A DNA stretch of 42,422 nucleotides from Sulfobacillus acidophilus (lineage in GTDB: Bacteria; Bacillota; Sulfobacillia; Sulfobacillales; Sulfobacillaceae). A model generated the notes under the pieces. That model was not told the origin of the DNA, searched no databases, and saw only the letters and a list, made by a program, of their open reading frames with translations. Below are positions 35,615-42,422 of this stretch, piece after piece; position 1 is the stretch's first letter, and every line of letters begins with the position of its first letter. The stretch is from contig PXYV01000049.1 of assembly GCA_003023745.1 (NCBI GenBank), forward strand, positions 1 to 42,422. The letters are read 5' to 3'. Made by a program: the position numbers and the translations under genes.

Positions 35615-36064
35615 ATGCAAACATATGAGGTATGTATCAGACGTCTGGATGCGGCAACAGTGCAGGCATCCGCACGATCGTTTAGTGTGGTGTTAGGTGG
35701 CAAACGCGCGGACGAAACGGCGGGAATGAATCCTGTGGAAACACTGCTATCGTCGTTAGGAGCGTGTCTTTTAACGTCGCTGGCCATGGTGGCGGAATTG
35801 TCCCATATTACCATGACCGAGGTCGCAATAAGGGTGAGCGCTACGCGTCAAGATAGGCCGCCTCGCCTGATCCGTGCCTCGTACGAACTTTTTTTGCAAA
35901 CGGACGTGTCGCAGGAGAGGGCTGAGCGACTCCTGCAACTGGCCGAGCGCAATAGCACGGTGTTCCAAACGCTGTCGCAATCGGTCTCCCTGTCAGGAAA
36001 AGTGACGCTTGGGCGATCTAAGCCGGACCATGCACCAGTGAAAAAAGACGACCGACCTTCGTGA
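35615..36064 (+). CDS. OsmC/Ohr-family protein lacking the second catalytic cysteine
   Basis: 149 residues from the ATG at 35615 behind GGGGGAGGA, 20 bases after arsB. Family pattern: 'GMNPVETLLSSLGACLLTSL' with the first redox Cys, and 'VRVSATRQ...'-type strand before the second helix. Where OsmC/Ohr proteins have the second Cys (…CPV..TL), this one reads 'NSTVFQTL', so the usual thiol peroxidase pair is incomplete. It may use one Cys, or have another role. Probably transcribed with arsRB. Confidence 0.85.
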   Translation: MQTYEVCIRRLDAATVQASARSFSVVLGGKRADETAGMNPVETLLSSLGACLLTSLAMVAELSHITMTEVAIRVSATRQDRPPRLIRASYELFLQTDVSQERAERLLQLAERNSTVFQTLSQSVSLSGKVTLGRSKPDHAPVKKDDRPS

Positions 36065-36092
36065 TCGCGCCTGGTCCGCGTTTGCCGCCATC

Positions 36093-38810
36093 CTACGGTC
36101 GAACCGTGGCGCGGACTGTTTCTCGGAACATGGCCGCCCAATCATGGTGCTCAACTTCCACGCGATCCAGAGCATCGACCGTCACGGCGTAGGTCCCCAC
36201 GCGCAGGTGCTTGAGTACCAGAACCGGTTTGGTGGTCCAACCTTGAATGATATGCGCGCTGATTCCGGTTCCAGCCAGGCGGAACTGATACTCCGGATGG
36301 GTTCCGCTGTCAAGAGCATGCGCGACGATGGTCCACGAATCGCCAGCCCTAAGCACGTGCGTAGGTGCCGACGTTTTTACCGTTAAGGCGGAAACCATGG
36401 GCGCAGAGGTCCAGACCAGGAACGATTGACGGGCAGTGAAAATCCGTCCGTCTGCAGCGCGGACCTGCACCAGCACATCGTATACCCCCGGAACGACGGG
36501 GACAAAACTGTACGACTGCGGTGTCGCAAACGGTCCGCTGACCGTCCATGCGCCCGTTTGCGGACTTCGGTACAAGAAGCGAAACAGCGGATTTTCGATT
36601 CCCCGCACGTATGCGGTGATCGACTCGCTATGTCCGACCATCACCCGGGGATTCACCGTGAGAGAGACGGCAGTACTGGCGTTTGGCACCAAGCCATCGT
36701 AATCCAGAAGAAATTGACCCCAGTCGATGAGTCCCAACCCCACTAAGGGATTCCAAGAGCCTGGTTGCGTGTTGGTCACCGAGTAGACGCCATCTTGTCC
36801 CCAAAGGACTTGATTGAATAAATTGGGGACGCTGGTGGCTGCGTGAAAAATTAATGGGTTGATATCGCCCAGACCGTAATGCGTCAGGTTGAGGTTAGCC
36901 TCGACGTCGTCCAGCCACCCCGCTGTCAATGGTGCTGCTAAACTGGTCCCGCCAAAAATGACATTTTGTCCCTGCAAATAGCCGCTCATTCCCGGATAAC
37001 CGGCCAGAGAGGCGATGATTGGCACCCCAAAACCGGGCGCACCCGCAGGCAAAAATGCAGTTTGCCACGAGGGAATGGGAATGGTGTTGCTATACCCCCC
37101 AGAACTCGCCGCGTTTTGGTTGGTATAGGCTTGAGCCACGGCGACGGGAATCCCGTTGAGAAAATCTCCACCCCAGGCATCGGCGATGACCGGGCCATCG
37201 ATACTGACCGTATTACCGCTGGTGCTGGTTTTGGCGGGAGCCGCCAGATTTACTCCTCCGACACTCAACACCGAAGGAATTTGCTCGAGGCTGGATAGGC
37301 CGACTGGTCCGGGATCGCTGCCTGCATTCCAGGCTCCTTGGTCGCCGCTCGCTTCTAACACGGTAATCCCTTCGGCCGTAAGCGCACTCATTAGGGTACT
37401 AAGCGTCGTCAGGTTTTCGCCGAAAAAACCGTAGCTTAAACTGGCGATTTTAGCCGTATTCTGCTGACTTAAGTCCGTTAAAAATGCGATAAGGGGGTCA
37501 TTACTGTCGTTTTCCGGATAGATATAGTCGTAAATGGTTGCACCTGGTGCTGCCCCAGCCGCTGCTTCGAGGTCTAGTTGCGACTCTTGCGAGTCGCCTG
37601 TAGCACCATACTCGCTGGCGGTGGCTCCATTTTCATATTCGAAGTCTACTTTTGGAACCGGTGTGGCAGGACTGTTTTGAGCCAAATACAATTGCAGATT
37701 TTTAACACTGGGAGGCGATCCAATGGCAAATAATGCAATGCCACCGGGATTTCGCGGCATTTGGGGCAACCCTGACAGCTCATTCAATTGTTGGGCGTCT
37801 AGCGGTGTCAGCACCGTGGCGGGTCCGGTGAAGGCTGGCAAAGGAAATCCTGCGTTAAGCTTAACTCCGCCCGTCAGAACCACTTGCAGTGTAAAAAGGT
37901 CCCCCGGGGCGATGTCTTGCCATGCCGCAATAGGTACTTGCCACAAAGTGTTAGAGCTGTCGGGCATGGCGGCGGTTCCATACGATACGAGCGAGCCATT
38001 GCTGTCGTCCAAATTGTCGACGTTCTCAATGGGAAGAAAGTTGCCATCGGAATCTTGCACCGTCACAAAGAGGTTGATTGGCAGTCCGGTCGGCACACTG
38101 GATCGGACCAAGGAGTTCCAACTCATGATGCTGACAACATCGCCGTTCGCTTCAGTGGTTTGCTGGACGACGACTGGCGGCTGGTTGAAATCCTCACCGC
38201 TCAGACTCGCCGCGGATGTTCTGACCGAGACCAGGGTTTGTGCCAACCGGGCGTCTTGATGCACCACCACCGGCATCGGAGCGATCGATGAGGCGTTGCG
38301 AATGAGGCCATGGGGCTGAAACCCTGTCATGGACCAGATGTCCGGCGACACGGGAAGCCCTGGGCGAGCCGAAGCGGCTGGTACCCGCGCTGTGACCACC
38401 ATTCCGTCATGAGAGAGCACCCGCCAGCCCGCCGCTTTCATGCGCGATTCGGCCTGCGAGAGCATCGTCGGTGTGGGGCCAAAGCGTTGATCCAATTCCC
38501 TTGGCGATAGGAACCGGTGGAATAGCGGACTCATTCGATTCGCAGTAGCGTTGGCGTATGCAGTGAGCGCCTCTATACGGCGGCGACTATCGACCACAAC
38601 ATCGACGGTATGGGCGCGGTGACTGGACGTGATCACCTGGAGATCGTGCGTTACGGCATCGCTTCGATATGCGGGAGTAGATGGTAGAAGGAAGCGCCCG
38701 GGCTGATACATCACAGCTGGAGTCGGGGCTGCATCGGTGACAGAAGACATCAATAGGAGGCTTATCGCGCCGATACACAGCACCAAAAGACGGTAGGGCC
38801 GAATGGACAT
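36093..38810 (-). CDS. Secreted S53 (sedolisin/kumamolisin-like) acid serine-carboxyl peptidase
   Basis: 905 residues; signal peptide ~1-27. Residues ~35-190 form the activation prodomain ('LSPRELDQRFGPTPTMLSQA'). An insert of ~170 residues separates it from the catalytic domain. Catalytic residues: Glu409 and Asp413 in 'SQESQLDLEAAAGAAPGA', oxyanion Asp490 in 'EASGDQGAWN', Ser623 in 'FGGTSLAAPLTAGW'. The calcium-site region is near 'NPLVGLGLIDWGQFLLDYDG'. About 200 residues after the catalytic domain look like two Ig-type domains ('YDVLVQVRAADGRIFTARQS'), probably for binding substrate or the wall. S53 peptidases act at acidic pH and high temperature. Ends 28 bases from the convergent OsmC-like gene. 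Confidence 0.92.
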   Translation of the reverse strand: MSIRPYRLLVLCIGAISLLLMSSVTDAAPTPAVMYQPGRFLLPSTPAYRSDAVTHDLQVITSSHRAHTVDVVVDSRRRIEALTAYANATANRMSPLFHRFLSPRELDQRFGPTPTMLSQAESRMKAAGWRVLSHDGMVVTARVPAASARPGLPVSPDIWSMTGFQPHGLIRNASSIAPMPVVVHQDARLAQTLVSVRTSAASLSGEDFNQPPVVVQQTTEANGDVVSIMSWNSLVRSSVPTGLPINLFVTVQDSDGNFLPIENVDNLDDSNGSLVSYGTAAMPDSSNTLWQVPIAAWQDIAPGDLFTLQVVLTGGVKLNAGFPLPAFTGPATVLTPLDAQQLNELSGLPQMPRNPGGIALFAIGSPPSVKNLQLYLAQNSPATPVPKVDFEYENGATASEYGATGDSQESQLDLEAAAGAAPGATIYDYIYPENDSNDPLIAFLTDLSQQNTAKIASLSYGFFGENLTTLSTLMSALTAEGITVLEASGDQGAWNAGSDPGPVGLSSLEQIPSVLSVGGVNLAAPAKTSTSGNTVSIDGPVIADAWGGDFLNGIPVAVAQAYTNQNAASSGGYSNTIPIPSWQTAFLPAGAPGFGVPIIASLAGYPGMSGYLQGQNVIFGGTSLAAPLTAGWLDDVEANLNLTHYGLGDINPLIFHAATSVPNLFNQVLWGQDGVYSVTNTQPGSWNPLVGLGLIDWGQFLLDYDGLVPNASTAVSLTVNPRVMVGHSESITAYVRGIENPLFRFLYRSPQTGAWTVSGPFATPQSYSFVPVVPGVYDVLVQVRAADGRIFTARQSFLVWTSAPMVSALTVKTSAPTHVLRAGDSWTIVAHALDSGTHPEYQFRLAGTGISAHIIQGWTTKPVLVLKHLRVGTYAVTVDALDRVEVEHHDWAAMFRETVRATVRP

Positions 38811-38872
38811 CGCTTAACTCCTTCACGCGTAGCGGCTACACAGGAGAATTCGTCACCGCCGGTCAAATTCCT

Positions 38873-39451
38873 TTAACTTAGTACTAAAGGTCCGTTGTGC
38901 GAACGGGCCAAACGGTCCACATTAGCCGCTCGGTTTGGCGATGCTCGACACTTCGACAACGAGGTAAAAGGACGTGAGAACTCGGTTTGGATGGACGTTA
39001 CGCCGTTGGCGAACGATCGGTCGCTCGGGCCTGTTGCATCATGCAACAAAGCTTCCTGATGGTTGGAATCGAATGCGGCGCGCCAGATTGCATCGCTGCA
39101 CATAGGCGTCATCATCCCCAACCTTGCTATCTCGCGGCCATTAAGCCGTTGTAGCCGATCGTACCGGTTTGTATCCAAAAACGCATGGGGAAAATGCTTC
39201 ACAACATGGATTCTATTGGGTCGAGGCACGAACACCGGATGCAGCCCCGGGTGTGGCGCTTGTAGTCGGAACCAAGCGGCGTGCTCGGCATGCGCAAGAT
39301 GTTGACCTATGCCGCCGCGCACGATCTGGGTACGCTCGCGTGAAAACGCCGCGTTTGTTTGCACCCGGACCAAGTCGAGGCTTGAGAGTAGCCTGCGGCC
39401 GACTAAGCCGTAATCCTTGTGACTCTCGCCACCCATCCATGCTGTTTTCAT
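38873..39451 (-). CDS. Hypothetical protein, unrecognised
   Basis: 192 codons from an ATG at 39451, with GAGAGGA upstream at usable spacing. Codon choice looks similar to the neighbours and the frame covers most of an otherwise empty stretch. The product is soluble, rich in His and Arg ('GIGQHLAHAEHAAWFRLQAP', 'IHVVKHFPHAFLDTNRYDRL'). I recognise no domain. It could be a real orphan gene, or the antisense of a decayed mobile element. Confidence 0.35.
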   Translation of the reverse strand: MKTAWMGGESHKDYGLVGRRLLSSLDLVRVQTNAAFSRERTQIVRGGIGQHLAHAEHAAWFRLQAPHPGLHPVFVPRPNRIHVVKHFPHAFLDTNRYDRLQRLNGREIARLGMMTPMCSDAIWRAAFDSNHQEALLHDATGPSDRSFANGVTSIQTEFSRPFTSLSKCRASPNRAANVDRLARSHNGPLVLS

Positions 39452-39649
39452 GCGGGCATCCTCTCGCTATTCGCCAATGCCTTCATCTTTGAGGATCATA
39501 GGTCCAGTGCTGAGAATAAGGGCGGCCACTGTCACCCTTATCCTGACAATCTTGGCGAGACGAGCCTTGGTTCCCCGACAAGGCCCTGACCGTATGTTGT
39601 CTGTGCACACACAGCTTATTTCTACAAATGAGCGGCTCCCTTGGAGAGA

Positions 39650-40438
39650 CTACTTCAAAAAACGCAGCACTTCTCCCCAGGCATCATGTGCTGCGGCTTC
39701 ATGATACATTGGTCGCGTGTTGTTAAAGAATGCGTGTTGCGCGCCAGCATACACTTTATACGTAAAGGATTTTTCAGCGTCTTCCATGGCGCGTTGAAAC
39801 TCCGGCACTAGATCGGTAATGCGCCGGTCGCGCCCGGCATACAACCCCAGAACTTGGGCCTTAATGCGGGATACTTGGTCTAGCGGCGGATTTTCCCCAT
39901 AAAAGATCACCGTTTTCCAGAGTTCCGGCACCAACGTTGCGAGATATATCGCCAGCCCGCCGCCCATGCAAAAGCCCAAACTCGCGATCCGGGCAGGATC
40001 CACGTCGGCGCAATCGCGCAGATAGCTAAAGGCTCCTGTGAGTTCACGGGCGAAAGTTGCTCGCTGCTCGGGCGACATCACGCGCATCAGGGTTTTGAGA
40101 GCGGCTTGTTCCTCGGGTGACCGGCTCGCGAGCGCATCGGCCATTTTAGCCGGATCGCGTTGTATGTCCGGGGGTGCTTGGCGCAGAAACATCATGCCGG
40201 CCATGATGTTGTCTGGCTTCATTGCCTCCTCCCACGGCGGCCCAGTGTACAAATTCGGGGCCAAAGCCACATAACCCTCGCGGGCAAAGCGCTGCGCAAC
40301 ATCACGAATATGGTCATCGAGTCCCCAGATTTCGGAAATGACAATAACCGCTGGGCGTTGGCCGGGGACATCGGGACGGGCCAAGTAGGCGTCTAACGTA
40401 CGACCTTGACTAGTAAACTGAATATTTTCTTCCCGCAT
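39650..40438 (-). CDS. Dienelactone hydrolase family protein
   Basis: 262 residues from the ATG at 40438; the frame extends upstream but without homology. An alpha/beta-hydrolase with the DLH triad: nucleophile Cys157 in 'SLGFCMGGGLAIYL', Asp in 'LYAGRDRRITD', His in 'GAQHAFFNNTRP', plus Glu in 'VISEIWGLDDHIRDVAQRFA'. An insert of ~50 residues ('SPEEQAALKTLMRVMSPEQR') extends the cap. Cytoplasmic. It would open lactones such as dienelactone, though many relatives have other ester substrates. It stands alone, with no aromatic-degradation genes beside it. Confidence 0.88.
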   Translation of the reverse strand: MREENIQFTSQGRTLDAYLARPDVPGQRPAVIVISEIWGLDDHIRDVAQRFAREGYVALAPNLYTGPPWEEAMKPDNIMAGMMFLRQAPPDIQRDPAKMADALASRSPEEQAALKTLMRVMSPEQRATFARELTGAFSYLRDCADVDPARIASLGFCMGGGLAIYLATLVPELWKTVIFYGENPPLDQVSRIKAQVLGLYAGRDRRITDLVPEFQRAMEDAEKSFTYKVYAGAQHAFFNNTRPMYHEAAAHDAWGEVLRFLK

Positions 40439-40823
40439 GCGGGCACTTCCTTTCCACTCTACGTTCGTGCGCTCCACTCCCACTATTACCGTAATAGCTC
40501 TAACCCATCGGCGCAAGAAGCAAAATAGACGGTGTGCGATATGGCCTGTGAACGCGAGAAAGATTTCAGCCGGGATTGAAGGCATGCGCGACGGAGTGAA
40601 CTGGTGCGGACGGCGGGGCACGCGGCTTATACCCTTTGGCATGAGCACTCCCATTCGTGATGCTAATATATGTCCCCTTGGTCAACCGTTAGACTCGGCT
40701 CCTGGAACAAGCTGATCGGTAGTGGCAAATGTTGCGCGGCCCACCAACTATTGGCCAGATGAACCTGGTGCGGGATTTGTTATCATCAAGGACAGACCCG
40801 AACAAAGCAAGGAGGTCATGAAC
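40439..40823. other. Divergent intergenic region
   Basis: 385 bases between the hydrolase and the PrsA-like gene. The open frames crossing it are upstream extensions of these two genes without conserved sequence. It should hold both promoters; no clear boxes or repeats were seen. Confidence 0.5.
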
Positions 40824-41825
40824 GTGGGCCACGTTACTCGTCGGCTCGGACTCATTGCGCTCTTGAGCCTATTACCTATCACAACGGCGGCATGTGGCCG
40901 CGTCCAGCCCAGCGCAGGTTCGCCCTCTGATCATCTTCTGGCCGTGGTCAATGGACAGCCCATATCTCAGTCCCAATGGCTGGCCGCGGTGCATGCGACG
41001 GATGTATTGCGGCAGTTCACACTCTCTACCACGCCAGCGGCACGACGACGTGAGGTTCAGCAACTAACAGGCGAAATAGTGGTTGAGCAATACGCTCTAA
41101 AGCATCATTGGGTGACGGTGAGCAAGGCGCAGCAGGAAGCGTCTGAATTCTTGAGCGAAAATGTCATAAATGCCTTTGGTAACAAAACCAAATTGGCGAA
41201 CGCACTCAAAGAGAAACATCTTACGGTCGAGAGCTTCACGACCTTTTTGGTGCGGCAAATGGAGCTAGATGCGGCATTTGCACATGCTGCCGTAGGCGTT
41301 AAATCCCCGTCTCAGGCGCAGCTGCGAAGTTACTACCGGGCTCACCGGTCGCTGTTCACGAGACCGCGTCAGGACAAGATGCGCATGATTTTGGTGAAGA
41401 ATCACGATTTCGCACAAACATTGATGAAAAAGCTGCAAAGAGGCGCAAGTTGGAAGGTGTTGGCGGCCCGCTATTCCTTGGATCCGGCCAGTAAAAACGT
41501 GGGGGGCGAATATGGTTGGGTCGACACCGGAGCCGCATCGGGATTTGTTGCGCCGTTTTACCAAGAAATGGACAAGCTCAAGCCCGGTCAGTACGGGATC
41601 GCGGATTCGCAATACGGGTACCATGTGATTGAGGTGCAGGCCACCCGGCCGCCCCAGTTAGAGAAGTTTAGCGCGGTCGCTTCGGCGTTGGCGTCTAATT
41701 TGTTACAACAGCGTCAAATGGCGGCGTTTGCGACGTTCACCAAAAGAATTGAAAAAACCAGTCGGATCGTGATCCTGGACGAGTCTAGGCGGCAACGCCA
41801 GGAAAGACAGCACCCCAAAGAATAA
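40824..41825 (+). CDS. prsA: PrsA-like foldase lipoprotein (parvulin peptidyl-prolyl isomerase)
   Basis: 333 residues from GTG 40824, eight bases after AAGGAGG; an ATG at 40818 is only two bases from that site. Lipobox ITTAAC gives a membrane-anchored extracellular protein. A SurA/PrsA N-terminal chaperone region ('LLAVVNGQPISQSQWLAAVH') precedes the parvulin domain at ~190-285 ('KVLAARYSLDPASKNVGGEY', 'GWVD', 'LKPGQYGIADSQYGYHVIEV'). PrsA helps exported proteins fold outside the membrane; the large secreted enzymes upstream are plausible clients. Confidence 0.9.
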   Translation: MGHVTRRLGLIALLSLLPITTAACGRVQPSAGSPSDHLLAVVNGQPISQSQWLAAVHATDVLRQFTLSTTPAARRREVQQLTGEIVVEQYALKHHWVTVSKAQQEASEFLSENVINAFGNKTKLANALKEKHLTVESFTTFLVRQMELDAAFAHAAVGVKSPSQAQLRSYYRAHRSLFTRPRQDKMRMILVKNHDFAQTLMKKLQRGASWKVLAARYSLDPASKNVGGEYGWVDTGAASGFVAPFYQEMDKLKPGQYGIADSQYGYHVIEVQATRPPQLEKFSAVASALASNLLQQRQMAAFATFTKRIEKTSRIVILDESRRQRQERQHPKE

Positions 41826-42286
41826 GGACGCAGTCGTCGCTCGAACTGAGCCGCCCTCAAGATCCTTCAACAACCGCTGCCTAATGGTCGGAGCGCCAGA
41901 CCCAATCTTTTCTGCCGTATTACCGTCGTACCCGAGATTAGGCGGAACCAGGTGAGCTTGCTCAACCCTAAGTCGTTATTTGTCCCGTGAGCCACAGTCA
42001 TGCAACCCGTTTGGCACTTGCACGGCGCAAGGTCTGGTAAATATCCGAAGCTTTTTGCGCTGTGTTAGAGACCGCATTCTGATTGGGATTGACGCTTAGG
42101 CTGAAAAAACTTTACCCCAATCTTGGATGGAATCGTGCGCCTTGCAAGGCATGGCCGGGCTTGGATGGGGGAATTTGACCCCAGCGGGGCCTATTTGGAG
42201 AAAATGGCATCACGACGTCAAAAAACGGGCGTGCCCTGGTAAAATGGAGGTGATCACCAAAACCATTTCGAAGGAGCGTGCCCGTC
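41826..42286. other. Intergenic region with probable left end of an IS element
   Basis: 461 bases with no supported gene. The last ~170 bases, AT- and purine-rich with CTTGGATGG twice (near 42122 and 42160), are probably the left end of the element whose transposase starts at 42287. Its exact end cannot be fixed without the right end. Confidence 0.4.
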
Positions 42287-42422
42287 ATGGCGATTATACC
42301 ACAACTCAAGTTCTTTTCATGGGAAGAGATGCAACCCCTGGGGGATTTGGAGCACTTGCAGTTAGTGGTGGAGATCATCCCGGATGAACCTTTGATGCGG
42401 ATGTTAGAAGACGCCCGCGGAC
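42287..42422 (+). CDS. Transposase N-terminus, truncated by the window edge
   Basis: ATG at 42287 behind AAGGAG. The 45 visible codons, 'MAIIPQLKFFSWEEMQPLGD' then 'LVVEIIPDEPLMRMLEDARG', match the start of DDE transposases of the IS1182/IS5-like kind, in which an early '(L/F)FSWE...LGDLE.L' is common. The family assignment rests on this short piece only. Confidence 0.65.
   Translation, partial: MAIIPQLKFFSWEEMQPLGDLEHLQLVVEIIPDEPLMRMLEDARG

Overview
The window looks like chromosomal DNA of an acidophilic, Gram-positive Firmicute of the Sulfobacillus / Alicyclobacillus kind. This is inferred from gene content: two acid-active secreted peptidase families (S53 sedolisin-like and G1 glutamic peptidase), lipoproteins and secreted proteins without any outer-membrane machinery, strong AGGAGG-type ribosome sites, frequent GTG/TTG starts, an arsenite-resistance pair and IS remnants at both ends. 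No rRNA, tRNA, CRISPR array, prophage or plasmid replication gene was found.

Layout. 1-1620: 3' end of a TnpB (IS200/IS605) element followed by about 1.3 kb without a convincing gene. 1679-7486: a FadR-type regulator, an oligopeptide ABC transporter (binding protein and two permeases, no ATPase) and a gamma-glutamyltransferase-like enzyme; together they suggest uptake and breakdown of gamma-glutamyl peptides. 7695-10392 (minus strand): a MocR regulator that probably starts at an ATT codon, and a trans-sulfuration PLP enzyme. 10916-11341: methionine sulfoxide reductase. 11425-17043: a PucR regulator divergent from an aminotransferase / semialdehyde dehydrogenase / alanine dehydrogenase operon. 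The operon fits omega-amino acid (beta-alanine or 3-aminoisobutyrate) catabolism with pyruvate-alanine recycling, and it ends in a clear intrinsic terminator.

17143-20840: a small GT2-like protein, a stand-alone degenerate receiver domain, and a histidine kinase convergent with its likely NarL-type response regulator. 20947-24744: an intact MurJ-family flippase, a divergent MarR regulator, and a second MurJ-like gene broken by one frameshift and three in-frame stops.

24781-38810 is the most unusual part. Two large paralogous secreted proteins combine an IPT-like domain, 'GYWIL...FGDA' propeller-like repeats and a GH18 barrel that carries an inserted peptidoglycan-binding-like segment. A Ser/Thr/Pro-rich lipoprotein is translationally coupled to the larger one. 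A G1 peptidase with a Gly-Pro repeat tail and a 905-residue S53 peptidase lie in the same stretch. I read this as an acid-stable, extracellular wall- or polymer-remodelling locus. Two thioesterases, an ArsR-ArsB pair and an OsmC-like protein are interspersed. 38873-42422: an unrecognised ORF, a dienelactone hydrolase, a PrsA-like foldase lipoprotein (which could help fold the neighbouring exoenzymes) and the start of a transposase cut by the window edge.
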